Assembly (NCBI GenBank): GCA_040758375.1
Contig: JBFLWE010000013.1
Span: 15,183 to 79,182, forward strand
Direction of reading: 5' to 3'
Source: CAMLIZ01 sp040758375
GTDB taxonomy: Bacteria; Pseudomonadota; Gammaproteobacteria; Burkholderiales; Burkholderiaceae_C
DNA: 64,000 nucleotides
The translations under genes were made by a program, and so were the position numbers. The notes under the pieces are model-generated. The model worked only from the letters and a program-made list of their open reading frames with translations, was not told the DNA's origin and did not search any database. Positions 10,619 to 18,646 of the stretch are shown here, one piece after another (positions within the stretch are counted from its first letter, which is position 1; each line of letters opens with the position of its first letter).

Positions 10619-11419
10619 ATGAACATCCGCGTCCTCGGTTGCTCCGGGTCCATCGCCGCAGGCAGCCGGACCACGGCCTTCTTGCTGGGCGATGACGTGC
10701 TCATCGACGCCGGCAGCGGCGTCGGCGACCTGACGCTGCAGGAGATGGCCAGGATCGACCACATCCTGATCAGCCACTCGCATCTGGACCATGTGCTGTC
10801 GATCGGCCTGCTGGCCGACAGCGTGCTGCGGCTGCGCAAGGCGTCGGGCAGGCCGCCGATCAAGGTGCATGCGCTCGGGGCGACCATCGAGGCGCTCAAG
10901 GCGCACATCTTCAACAACGTCATCTGGCCCGACTTCACGCGCCTGCCCAGCGCGGAACAGCCGGTGCTGGCCTTCGAGCGCTTCGATGTCGGGGATGTGC
11001 TCACACTGGGCGCGCACCGCATCGAGGTGCTGCCGGCGCTGCACACCGTGCCCGCGGTCGGCTTCGCGGTGCTGCCGCCCGGGGCAGGCGCCTGGGTCTA
11101 CACCGGCGACACCGGCCCCAACCCGGCCCTGTGGGAGCGCCTGCGCGGCATGGACGTGGCGACGCTGGTCATCGAGACCGCGTTCAGCGACGACGAATAT
11201 GCAGTGGCCGAACTGAGCCGGCACCTGTGTCCCGCCACCCTGGCGCGCGAACTGCGCCATCTGACCCAGGACGGCGTGCAGGTCTACATCACCCACATCA
11301 AGCCGGGAGAAGTGCAGGCGGTGATGGAGGAAATCGGCGCTGCGGGCAACGCGGTTTCCATCCAGGCGCTGGGCACCGGCCAACACCTGGACCTGGATAC
11401 GCGCCGTCACCCAAGGTGA
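10619..11419 (+). CDS. MBL-fold hydrolase, cyclic-nucleotide phosphodiesterase-like
   Basis: A 266-residue metallo-beta-lactamase-fold protein. The metal motif HSHLDH is at residues 53-58, with further metal ligands in LPALHTVPAVG, YTGDTGP and THIKPGE. The arrangement resembles class II cAMP phosphodiesterases (CpdP/PDE1 type), which hydrolyse 3',5'-cyclic nucleotides, although arylsulfatase-like and tRNase Z-like members share the motifs. It is separated from the FHA gene by 248 nt with no recognisable gene and precedes the pilin gene. If it is a cAMP phosphodiesterase it could affect pilus regulation; that is inference. Confidence 0.8.
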   Translation: MNIRVLGCSGSIAAGSRTTAFLLGDDVLIDAGSGVGDLTLQEMARIDHILISHSHLDHVLSIGLLADSVLRLRKASGRPPIKVHALGATIEALKAHIFNNVIWPDFTRLPSAEQPVLAFERFDVGDVLTLGAHRIEVLPALHTVPAVGFAVLPPGAGAWVYTGDTGPNPALWERLRGMDVATLVIETAFSDDEYAVAELSRHLCPATLARELRHLTQDGVQVYITHIKPGEVQAVMEEIGAAGNAVSIQALGTGQHLDLDTRRHPR

Positions 11420-11470
11420 CAAATCCGGGCAGGCGCAAACCGGCATTCGCGCCTTTCGGCAACCAAGAGT

Positions 11471-11542
11471 GACACATCGTGTCGCCCCGCGTGCGAAAGC
11501 TCACGGGCCAGATCAGGGGAACGACTGGCATGGGCCCTGCAA
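11471..11542 (+). promoter_or_regulatory. Putative sigma-54 promoter and upstream palindrome for pilA
   Basis: TGGCAT-N5-CTGCAA at 11526-11542 has the obligatory GG-N10-GC spacing of -24/-12 promoters (consensus TGGCAC-N5-TTGCA). A palindrome, GACAC-ATC-GTGTC at 11471-11483, lies about 45 nt upstream and resembles the TGTC/GACA half-sites bound by PilR. The deduced transcript start at about 11553 leaves a leader with AAGGAG 7 nt before the pilA ATG. Confidence 0.55.
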
Positions 11543-11590
11543 TCCAGGGAGCACCTCAGCCCCGTTTCCTTCAACCCAAGGAGTTCCTCC

Positions 11591-12055
11591 ATGAAACGCG
11601 TTCAACAAGGCTTCACGCTGATCGAACTGATGATCGTCGTGGCCATCATCGGCATCCTGGCGGCGGTGGCGCTGCCGGCGTATCAGACCTACACGATCAA
11701 GGCCAAGGTCTCGGAGGCCATCCTTGCGACCAGCCAGTGCCGTACGACGGTCGCAGAGGTATACCAGACGGGCAGCGCCGCCGCCGCACCTGGCGCTGGC
11801 AACTGGGGTTGCGAGTCCACCAACCCCTCCAAGTACGTCGCATCCGTTGCTACGGACGCGAACGGCGTCATCACGGTCACGACCTCGGCCGCCACGGACC
11901 TGGGCGCTGCAGCTGGGCAGACGATTACACTCACCCCCCAGACCTCAGCTGGGGCAGCGCTTACCGCTGCTTCGATTGGCGGCACGCAGGTAGGTCAGTT
12001 CCGTTGTCAGGGCAACGCAACTATCGCCAAGTACCTCCCGGGTTCCTGCCGCTGA
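11591..12055 (+). CDS. pilA: Type IV major pilin (PilA-like)
   Basis: A 154-residue type IVa prepilin. The short 7-residue leader MKRVQQG is cut by PilD before FTLIELMIVVAIIGILAAVA, with the conserved Glu at mature position 5. After the hydrophobic N-terminal helix comes a small Ala/Thr/Gly-rich head domain with four cysteines, two near residues 50 and 77 and two near the C-terminus enclosing the D-region loop. Many Ser/Thr residues are available for O-glycosylation, which fits the two PglL-like genes just downstream. AAGGAG at 11578-11583 fixes the start. Confidence 0.95.
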   Translation: MKRVQQGFTLIELMIVVAIIGILAAVALPAYQTYTIKAKVSEAILATSQCRTTVAEVYQTGSAAAAPGAGNWGCESTNPSKYVASVATDANGVITVTTSAATDLGAAAGQTITLTPQTSAGAALTAASIGGTQVGQFRCQGNATIAKYLPGSCR

Positions 12056-12074
12056 TTCTAATTCGAGCTTGAGA

Positions 12075-12103
12075 AAGTGCGCCGTTAGGCGCACTTTTTC
12101 TTT
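12075..12103 (+). terminator. Rho-independent terminator of pilA
   Basis: A perfect 9-bp stem (12075-12083 with 12088-12096, GTTA loop) runs into a T-rich stretch. It ends only 16 nt before the next start codon, so the downstream glycosylation genes depend on read-through or on their own promoter. Confidence 0.88.
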
Positions 12104-12118
12104 TCCCAAGTATCGACT

Positions 12119-13804
12119 ATGCGCCCGCTCTTGCCGCTGGGTGGTGTGCTGCTTGCGGCCAGCTACCTGTTGCCTTCCACCGAACGGCCGTGGCCGTCGT
12201 TCTGGCGTGAGTGGGTGGCCGGATGTGCCTTGATTGTGCTCTTCGCTTGGACTTTCGGCGGTCAGCCGGGACCCCAGCGCTACCGGGTGCCGGCGGCCGC
12301 GTTGCTGTCGGTGTCACTGGCAGTTTCAGCCTGGGCGCAGTTGGCCGCGGGCAGCCTCAACTTTCTCTCTGACGCGGTGCTCGTAAGCGGTTACCTGCTG
12401 GGATTTGCAGCAGCGATTGTCGGCGCATCCAACGTCGAGGCAGAGGGACGAAGGGCCCTTATTCGCACGCTTTGCCTCGTTTGGCTTGCGGCTGCCGTGG
12501 TATCGACGCCGATTGCCCTGCTTCAGTGGCTTCGAGTGCTGCCCTGGGAGGGTGTCCTCTCGACGGATCTACCGCACTACGGAGGGCGGCCCGTAGCTCA
12601 ATTGGGCCAGTCGAACATGCTGTGCCTGCTCATGTTGCTCGGGCTTGCATCATTGCTTCGTCTTTATGAGGAAGATGCGCTTCCTGCGGGCAAGCTTCTC
12701 CTTCTGGTCCCGCTGCTGACGGCGGGCGCGGCGTTGACTCAATCCCGTCTGGCATGGGTGGCATACGGAACTGCGCCCTGCTTTTGGTGGCTACTCTCGA
12801 GACGCGCGGCGCCCAGGATTCGGACGGGCTGGTTTGTGGCGGCGGCAGCGCTCTTTGCCGCCCTGTCTGCCTTGGTATTGTCTGGTAACTACGAGCTCGG
12901 ACTTGGTGGTACGGCTCTAGCCGAGCGGATGTCGGGGGGGCGCCGCCCTGACGCGTGGAGGCTGTTTCTGAATGCGGTCTTCGAGCGGCCTTGGACGGGA
13001 TGGGGGTGGCTACAAACCGGGAATGCCCAGATTTCCGTTGCTCTTCAGCACCCGCCACTCGCTTGGTACTTTTCGAGCTCGCATAATCAGTTCCTAGATC
13101 TAGCCCTTTGGTGTGGCATTCCGATTGCAATCGGCGTCGCTGGATTCATCGTCGTGGGGGGGGCTCGGCTTTGCACCTCAACTTCCGGCGGGACAGAAGC
13201 TTCTTCGCTGCTTGCCATCGTGTTCGTCCTCCTACACGCGATGGTGGAGTTTCCGCTCTTGTATGGTAATATCCTTTGGCCGCTAGGTTTCTGGCTGGGT
13301 ATACACCTTGGTAAACGAGGAAGCGCGTCCTCCGTCGTGCACTTGCCGGGAGTTCCTTTCCGTATCGGATCGTGGTTAATTCTTCCTGTGGGCGCGGCCT
13401 TACTAGGGGTGCTGGCGCGCGATGTCCGAATAGCGCAAGAAATCTGGCCGACAACGCGGATTGCGCATGTGGCGGAGCGACCGATTCTGTATGCCGAGCC
13501 GTCTTCTCCACAGATTTTGCTGATGGATTCGTTGCAGGCTTTTCACGATTTTGCTGCGCAAAGCCAGAACGCTGCTTTGAGTCCGGAGACATACGCGAGG
13601 ATGCACTCGGTGCGAAACCGCTATCCATATCCGGAAGTTCTTGAGCACTACGCCTGGGTGCTTTCCCGCAATGGAGGCGAGACCGAAGCAATTCATGAGC
13701 TGCAGCTTGCATGCCGCTTCCAGTCGGCCACGTCTTGCGCGGAGTTGCTTGCTGCATGGAGCTTTTGGCGTGGTTCAGGCAACAGAGTGCCGGCCTTGCC
13801 GTAA
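12119..13804 (+). CDS. PglL/WaaL-like O-oligosaccharyltransferase or Wzy polymerase, first copy
   Basis: A 561-residue polytopic membrane protein with about ten to twelve hydrophobic segments and a C-terminal periplasmic-type tail of about 120 residues. It has the Wzy_C/O-antigen-ligase architecture: the loop motif with SSSHNQFLDLALWCGIP holds the His-Asn pair typical of PglL and WaaL, and an earlier GQSNMLCLLMLLGLASLL segment matches the PglL family. Its place directly after pilA suggests transfer of lipid-linked glycan to pilin. The codons are visibly less GC-rich than in neighbouring genes, especially from about 12400 on. O-antigen ligase is the alternative. Confidence 0.82.
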   Translation: MRPLLPLGGVLLAASYLLPSTERPWPSFWREWVAGCALIVLFAWTFGGQPGPQRYRVPAAALLSVSLAVSAWAQLAAGSLNFLSDAVLVSGYLLGFAAAIVGASNVEAEGRRALIRTLCLVWLAAAVVSTPIALLQWLRVLPWEGVLSTDLPHYGGRPVAQLGQSNMLCLLMLLGLASLLRLYEEDALPAGKLLLLVPLLTAGAALTQSRLAWVAYGTAPCFWWLLSRRAAPRIRTGWFVAAAALFAALSALVLSGNYELGLGGTALAERMSGGRRPDAWRLFLNAVFERPWTGWGWLQTGNAQISVALQHPPLAWYFSSSHNQFLDLALWCGIPIAIGVAGFIVVGGARLCTSTSGGTEASSLLAIVFVLLHAMVEFPLLYGNILWPLGFWLGIHLGKRGSASSVVHLPGVPFRIGSWLILPVGAALLGVLARDVRIAQEIWPTTRIAHVAERPILYAEPSSPQILLMDSLQAFHDFAAQSQNAALSPETYARMHSVRNRYPYPEVLEHYAWVLSRNGGETEAIHELQLACRFQSATSCAELLAAWSFWRGSGNRVPALP

Positions 13805-13864
13805 GAAGAACGCCGACACGGCAATTGCGCCGGTCTTCCTAGATGTGATGAGAAACTCTCGAAG

Positions 13865-15619
13865 GTGACCGCTCCAAACCAAGATTCCGTCAACCCTTCC
13901 GGCCTTTTCGCTTGGCCGCTGTTCACGGGTGCGATCGCACTCCCCACCTTGCTCGCCTTCAGCATGTCGCCATCAGCGACGGTTGGAAACCAACTGGCTT
14001 CAATGGGGCTTTGGGGGTTGGCGCTCCTCGCTATTCCGCCGACAGGTCGCCTGGTTCAGGCGGTTAAGGCGTCCTCCGTGCTCGCTGGTAGCCTGATCTG
14101 TCTGCTCGCAGTGTCGACGTGGGATCTCGCGGTGTCTTCCTCCCCGTTGTCCACCACGCTCTCCATACAAGCCTTTCTATTGGCTGCGCTTGCAGTGCTT
14201 CTGCACGGCGCTGCCACGCGGTGCGGCTATGGTGAAGGCTATTTCACCGCCTGGCTCATTACCGGCTTTGTCAGTTCGGCCATCGCGTTGATCCAAGTCT
14301 TCCTTCCCGAGTGGGCTGACGGGCACTTGGTTGCGCGGTCTGGTCTTGCCGGACGTGCGGTAGGGAATGTGCGTCAACCTAACCATCTGAGTGGGTTGTT
14401 ATTGTGGTCTGCGGTGGCGATCGTCCCAATCCTCGAACGCCGACGACTCCCGTGGTCGTTGGGAGCGATTCTGTTCGCCTTGGTTGTTTTCGCGGTCGAG
14501 TTGTCGGCATCCCGCACTGGCTTCCTTGGGGTGATAGGGTTGGCGGTGTGGGGTCTGGCTGACAGGCGGCTATCTCTTGGCGCAAGACTGCTCTTGTGTA
14601 CTGCTCCGGTCGTGTATGCCGCGGGCTGGTACGCGATGACGTTTTGGGCCACAGAGGGACATCATACTTTCGGCGCAGCAACGCGGCTTGCAGAAAAAGA
14701 TGTTTCTGGCTCCCGCTTCGGTATCTGGTCCAACGCTCTCGCGCTGATCTGCATGGTTCCATGGAGCGGCGTAGGTTTCGGAGAATTCAACTACGCGTGG
14801 TCGCTCACGGCGTTTGATGGGCGTCCCACAGCTTTTTTTGACCATACACACAACCTCGGCCTGCACCTGCTCGTCGAACTTGGGATTCCGCTCGGCTCTC
14901 TTGTGATCGCGCTGCTACTTCTGGCCCTGTGGCAGGCATTTAGGCGCACCTGGGAAAGTGGAGGAGCGGAAGGCGCCTCGCTGCGGGCGGCCTTCGTGGG
15001 CGTGCTTCTGGCGTCCATTCACAGCGCGCTGGAGTACCCGCTGTGGTACGGCTACTTCCTGCTGCCCACGGCTTGGGCTTGGGGCTATGCACTTGGCGGC
15101 CGTGCGGCGCCAGCGCAAGGTTCGGCGGGGGAGGCGGCCCGTTCGTCGCTCGGGCCGCTGCTGCGCATCGCCGGCGTGCTCATGGTGGCCGGCAGCGTGT
15201 TCGCGATGAAGGACTACCTGCGCGTGGCCGCGATCTTCGACCCGGCCGAAGACGCCAGGCCGCTGGAGCAGCGCATCGCCGAGGGCCAGCGCAGCGTGTT
15301 CTTCGCCCACCATGCCGACTATGCCGCCGCCACGGTGGCGGAGCATCCTTCCGAGGCCTGGTCCGCCTTCGGCCGCGCACCCTACTACCTGCTCGACACG
15401 CGCTTGATGATGGCCTGGGCCAAGGCCTTCGCGGAGCGGGGCGACCTCGACCGCGCACGCCACATCGCCGCCCGGCTGCGCGAGTTCCGCAACCCGCAGG
15501 CGGAGGAGTTCTTCGCGCCGTGCAAGCACGAGGCCGTGCAACCGCGGCCCTGGCAATGCGAGCCGCCCTCTCGCACCATGGACTGGCGCGACTTCGAGTC
15601 GCTGAAGTACAGCGACTGA
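13865..15619 (+). CDS. PglL/WaaL-like O-oligosaccharyltransferase or Wzy polymerase, second copy
   Basis: A 584-residue polytopic membrane protein homologous in layout to the gene before it. It has many hydrophobic segments, RQPNHLSGLLLW near residue 170, the long loop ending in DHTHNLGLHLLVELGIPLG with the catalytic-type His-Asn, then SALEYPLWYGYFLLP and a soluble C-terminal region of about 150 residues resembling the Wzy_C_2/PglL tail. The start is GTG 13865. The first two thirds share the low GC of the upstream copy, while sequence after about 15000 has the GC-rich codons of the host, so the gene looks mosaic. One copy may act on pilin and the other on another acceptor. Confidence 0.82.
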   Translation: MTAPNQDSVNPSGLFAWPLFTGAIALPTLLAFSMSPSATVGNQLASMGLWGLALLAIPPTGRLVQAVKASSVLAGSLICLLAVSTWDLAVSSSPLSTTLSIQAFLLAALAVLLHGAATRCGYGEGYFTAWLITGFVSSAIALIQVFLPEWADGHLVARSGLAGRAVGNVRQPNHLSGLLLWSAVAIVPILERRRLPWSLGAILFALVVFAVELSASRTGFLGVIGLAVWGLADRRLSLGARLLLCTAPVVYAAGWYAMTFWATEGHHTFGAATRLAEKDVSGSRFGIWSNALALICMVPWSGVGFGEFNYAWSLTAFDGRPTAFFDHTHNLGLHLLVELGIPLGSLVIALLLLALWQAFRRTWESGGAEGASLRAAFVGVLLASIHSALEYPLWYGYFLLPTAWAWGYALGGRAAPAQGSAGEAARSSLGPLLRIAGVLMVAGSVFAMKDYLRVAAIFDPAEDARPLEQRIAEGQRSVFFAHHADYAAATVAEHPSEAWSAFGRAPYYLLDTRLMMAWAKAFAERGDLDRARHIAARLREFRNPQAEEFFAPCKHEAVQPRPWQCEPPSRTMDWRDFESLKYSD

Positions 15620-15627
15620 AGCCGAGA

Positions 15628-15882
15628 TCAATAGTGGTAGCGCAGTTGAGCGATCAACAGCGCATCTTTCTCCGGCTTGTAGACCATGCGATGCTCATCG
15701 GTGATGCGGCGCGACCAGAAGCCGGCCAAGGCATGCTTCAACGGTTCGGGCTTGCCAATGCCGCTGAACGGCTCGCGCAGGGTGTTCTCAATGAGCTCAA
15801 TGATTCGCTTGACGATGCGCTTGTCCTGTTGCTGCCAGTAAACGTAGTCCTCCCAGGCCTGCTCGGCGAACACGAGCTTCAC
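15628..15882 (-). CDS. yoeB: YoeB/Txe family toxin, ribosome-dependent mRNA endonuclease
   Basis: An 84-residue RelE-superfamily toxin. The segments VFAEQAWEDYVYWQQQDKRIVKRI, then IGKPEPLKH, FWSRRITDEHRMVYK and the C-terminal RYHY match YoeB, including Glu, Arg, His and the terminal His-Tyr used in catalysis. It would cleave mRNA at the ribosomal A site when not held by its antitoxin. Its start overlaps the antitoxin stop in ATGA at 15879-15882. The full length of a functional toxin is present. Confidence 0.95.
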   Translation of the reverse strand: MKLVFAEQAWEDYVYWQQQDKRIVKRIIELIENTLREPFSGIGKPEPLKHALAGFWSRRITDEHRMVYKPEKDALLIAQLRYHY

Positions 15883-16130
15883 TTCGCAAGTTTCCGCTCT
15901 TTGCCTTTGCCCGCCTGCAGCGCTTCGATCGCTGCCAGCAGTCGCCTGGCATTCGCCGGGCTGCGCAACAAGTAGGCGGTTTCCTCGAGGGCCTTGAAGT
16001 CGTCCAGCGAGAGCATCACCACCGACTGCTCACCATTGCGGGTGATGATCAGCGGCTCGTGGTCGTTGCATACGCGGTCCATCGTCTTGGCCAAGTTGGC
16101 CCGCGCAGCGGTGTAGGTGATGGCATCCAT
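15879..16130 (-). CDS. yefM: YefM/Phd family antitoxin
   Basis: An 83-residue antitoxin with the Phd/YefM N-terminal DNA-binding fold (MDAITYTAARANLAKTMDRV, then PLIITRNGEQSVVMLSLDDF) and a C-terminal tail (LLRSPANARRLLAAIEALQA) that wraps the toxin. It neutralises YoeB and represses the operon with it. GGAG lies 8 nt upstream of ATG 16130, and a TGTACA-containing operator is about 15-37 nt upstream. It sits at the edge of the low-GC pilin glycosylation block. Confidence 0.95.
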   Translation of the reverse strand: MDAITYTAARANLAKTMDRVCNDHEPLIITRNGEQSVVMLSLDDFKALEETAYLLRSPANARRLLAAIEALQAGKGKERKLAK

Positions 16131-16142
16131 GATGCGAGCTCC

Positions 16143-16167
16143 ATTATGTACGTTTTATTGTACATAT
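16143..16167 (-). promoter_or_regulatory. yefM-yoeB operator and -10 element
   Basis: TATGTAC-N8-GTACATA (16145-16151 and 16160-16166) is a perfect 7-bp inverted repeat containing the TGTACA hexamer known as the core of the E. coli YefM operator, plus a near copy, TGTACG. On the minus strand CATAAT (16143-16148) can serve as -10, so repressor binding would cover the promoter. Confidence 0.72.
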
Positions 16168-16178
16168 AGCCCTCGACG

Positions 16179-16658
16179 CTACGCCGCCACCCAGTCCCCC
16201 GACTTCCCGCCGCGCTTTTCGAGCAGCCGCACACTGTCGATCACCATGCCGCGGTCGGCGGCCTTGCACATGTCGTAGATCGTGAGCAAGCCCACCTGCA
16301 CGGCGGTGAGCGCCTCCATCTCCACGCCGGTGCGGCCCACGGTTTCGGCCTGCACCGTGCAGCGCACCAGCGACTGCGCCTCGTCGAGCTCGAACTCCAC
16401 CGCCACACGTGTCAGCGGCAGCGGGTGGCACAGCGGCACGAGGTCGGCGGTGCGCTTGGCGCCCTGGATCGCGGCGATGCGCGCGATGCCGATCACGTCG
16501 CCCTTCTTGGCGTCGCCGCGGGCGATCAGCGCCAGCGTCTCGGGCTGCATGCGGATCACGCCGGTGGCGCGGGCCATGCGGTGCGTCTCGGCCTTGGCGC
16601 CCACGCCCACCATGTGGGCCTGGCCGTGGGGATCGAAGTGCGTCAGCGGCGTGTTCAT
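16179..16658 (-). CDS. moaC: Cyclic pyranopterin monophosphate synthase MoaC
   Basis: A 159-residue MoaC, which with MoaA makes the first intermediate of molybdenum cofactor synthesis. The sequence runs from MNTPLTHFD through GDVIGIARIAAIQGAKRTADLVPLCHPLPLT, with the LCHPL active-site motif. It continues with TGVEMEALTAVQVGLLTIYDMCKA and ends in EKRGGKSGDW, the Lys-Gly-Gly-Lys signature. The start ATG 16658 gives the family length. It is divergent from the M48 protease gene, with 45 nt between starts. Confidence 0.97.
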   Translation of the reverse strand: MNTPLTHFDPHGQAHMVGVGAKAETHRMARATGVIRMQPETLALIARGDAKKGDVIGIARIAAIQGAKRTADLVPLCHPLPLTRVAVEFELDEAQSLVRCTVQAETVGRTGVEMEALTAVQVGLLTIYDMCKAADRGMVIDSVRLLEKRGGKSGDWVAA

Positions 16659-16703
16659 GCAGAAATAACCCAGCAATCTGTGCGGTGTCATCATAGCGAC
16701 CGC

Positions 16704-18299
16704 ATGAAGATGTCCCGTCTGTCCGCGGCGCTGGCCGCCGCCCTTGCGCTGTCGGCCACGCCGCTCGCGCCGCAGGCCCAGGTGCGCCTGCCGGCGCTGG
16801 GCGAATCGGTCTCCGAAGACTTCAGCGTGGGCGCCGAAAAGCGCCTGGGCGAGCAGATCATGCGCGAGGTGCGGCGCGACCCCGACTACCTCGACGACCC
16901 GCAGCTGCTCGACTACCTGCAGACGATCTGGCAGCCGCTGGTGCAGGCGGCGCGCGCGCGCGGCGAGATCACCGCCGAGACCGAGTCGCTGTTCGCTTGG
17001 GAGTCGTTCCTGGTGCGTGACCGCAGCATCAACGCCTTTGCGCTTCCGGGCGGCTATGTGGGGGTGCACCTGGGCCTGATGGCGGCCACCACCTCGCGCG
17101 ACGAGCTCGCCGCCGTGCTGGCGCACGAGCTGTCCCACGTGAGCCAGCGCCACATCGCGCGCAGCATGGTCAATGCCTCGCGCCAGTCGCTGGTGGGCAT
17201 GGCGGCCATCATCCTGGGCGCCATCGCGGCCAGCCGGGCCAGCAGCGCCGACGCCACGCAGGCGGTGGTGGTGGGCGGCCAGGCCGCCTTGCAGCAAGGG
17301 CAGCTGAACTTCTCGCGCGACATGGAGCGCGAGGCCGACCGCGTGGGCTACGGCGTGCTGTCGTCTGCCGGCTTCTCGCCGGCCGGCGTGGCGACCATGT
17401 TCGAGAAGCTCGAGAGCGCCTACCGTCTCAACGACAGCGGCGCCTACCCGTACCTGCGCAGCCACCCGCTGACCGGCGAACGCATCGGCGATGCGCGCTC
17501 GCGCGCCTCGCTCGGCCAGGCGGCGCCGCAGAGCAGCCCGTTGCGTCACGTGATGATGCAGGCGCGCGCCCGCGTGCTGGCCGACGCGCGCGAGCCTTCG
17601 CTGCGCCGGGCGCAAGGCGCCGACGCGGTGGCGCCGAGCGCCACGCCGGCGGAGCGGCTGGGTGCCTTTTATGCCAGCGCGCTGGCCTCCACGCAGTTGC
17701 GCGACTGGGCGCGTGCCGATGCCGCGCTGCAAAAGGCCGAGGCGCTGCTGCGCGCCAGCCCGCAGGCCGAGGCCTCGGCGCTGCGCGCGCTGCAGTGGCT
17801 GCGTGCACAGTCGCTGGCCGCACGCGGCGAAGGGCTGCGCGCCTTGGCCGTGCTGGACGAGGCGGACGACGATGGGTCGCGCAGCGCCTTGCTGCTGCGC
17901 GCCCAGGCCGCGACCGTGGCGGCCCAGCGCAGCGGCCCGCCGGGGCAAGACCAGGCCCCGGCCGCGCTGCGCCAGAGCGTGGAGGCCTTGCAGACCTGGG
18001 TGTCGCTGCACCGCCACGACGCCACGGCCTGGAGCCAGCTGGCGCAGTCGGCCGGGCAGGCAGGCCTGCCCCTGCGTGCGGTGCGCGCCGAAGCCGAGGC
18101 GCGGGCCGCGGTGGGGGACTTCAACGGAGCCATCGACCGTTTGCGCGCGGCGCAGCGCCTGGCGCGCAACCCGACGCGCGGCGACTTCATCGACGCCTCG
18201 ATCATCGACGCGCGCCTGCGCGACCTGGAAACCGCACGGCGCGAACTGGCCGCCGAGCTGCGCGCAGACCGGCGCGGCTCGCAAGGGCCGGACCAGTAA
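16704..18299 (+). CDS. M48 family metalloprotease with TPR-like C-terminus (BepA/YfgC-like)
   Basis: A 531-residue periplasmic zinc protease. An N-terminal signal peptide (about residues 1-26, ending in AQA-like residues) precedes the M48 domain with HELSHVSQRH (HExxH, about residue 143) and the third ligand in ERE-ADRVGYGV. A helical-repeat region rich in Ala, Arg and Glu from about 310 to the end resembles the TPR domain of BepA. BepA assists LptD and outer-membrane protein assembly and degrades stalled substrates. The upstream open frame before ATG 16704 is the shadow of moaC. Confidence 0.92.
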   Translation: MKMSRLSAALAAALALSATPLAPQAQVRLPALGESVSEDFSVGAEKRLGEQIMREVRRDPDYLDDPQLLDYLQTIWQPLVQAARARGEITAETESLFAWESFLVRDRSINAFALPGGYVGVHLGLMAATTSRDELAAVLAHELSHVSQRHIARSMVNASRQSLVGMAAIILGAIAASRASSADATQAVVVGGQAALQQGQLNFSRDMEREADRVGYGVLSSAGFSPAGVATMFEKLESAYRLNDSGAYPYLRSHPLTGERIGDARSRASLGQAAPQSSPLRHVMMQARARVLADAREPSLRRAQGADAVAPSATPAERLGAFYASALASTQLRDWARADAALQKAEALLRASPQAEASALRALQWLRAQSLAARGEGLRALAVLDEADDDGSRSALLLRAQAATVAAQRSGPPGQDQAPAALRQSVEALQTWVSLHRHDATAWSQLAQSAGQAGLPLRAVRAEAEARAAVGDFNGAIDRLRAAQRLARNPTRGDFIDASIIDARLRDLETARRELAAELRADRRGSQGPDQ

Positions 18300-18309
18300 G
18301 AAGTACCGG

Positions 18310-18525
18310 CTATTGGGCCGTGACGCCCGGCTTCGCAGCGCTGCTTCGTGCTGAATCCTGGCCGTTGACGGGGCCCTGGCGGCCGTTGCCGGTGTCCTGC
18401 GGCGCCTCGGGTCCGGGCTGTGGCAGGGTGGAATCCAGGGCTTCGAGCTGGGCGCGCCAGCGTGCGACGTGCCAGGCCGTGACACGCTGGGCGGCTTGCC
18501 GGATGCTGGGGTCGAGGGTTTTCAT
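18310..18525 (-). CDS. Small hypothetical protein downstream of glcF
   Basis: A 71-residue protein with no recognised domain. The first 35 residues could form an amphipathic helix (SIRQAAQRVTAWHVARWRAQ); the rest is Pro, Gly and Ser-rich and probably disordered. It follows glcF on the same strand after a 121-nt gap holding two hairpins, and its end faces the M48 gene. GGACAAGACCGC before ATG 18525 is a poor ribosome site, so the gene is tentative. Confidence 0.45.
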   Translation of the reverse strand: MKTLDPSIRQAAQRVTAWHVARWRAQLEALDSTLPQPGPEAPQDTGNGRQGPVNGQDSARSSAAKPGVTAQ

Positions 18526-18550
18526 GCGGTCTTGTCCGTGGAAGTGACGT

Positions 18551-18631
18551 GCATGGCCTCGTGATGGGACGCTGTAGAGCATCCCACGGCCATGCTGATG
18601 ACGTTTGCGTTGTGGCAAACGGCGTGCGCGC
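18551..18631. repeat. Two adjacent hairpins between glcF and the small ORF
   Basis: GCATGGCC (18551-18558) pairs with GGCCATGC (18598-18605), with inner TGGGA/TCCCA arms. Immediately after it, CGTTTGC (18612-18618) pairs with GCAAACG (18625-18631) around a 6-nt loop. Neither is followed by a strong T-run on the minus strand. They may attenuate or stabilise the glcDEF transcript or regulate the 71-residue ORF. Confidence 0.5.
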
Positions 18632-18646
18632 TTCCCGGCGCCGTTG

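Noticed and set aside
16659..18485. Upstream extension of moaC across the M48 protease gene
   Set aside because: The extension is antisense to an intact protease, and ATG 16658 gives a MoaC of normal length.
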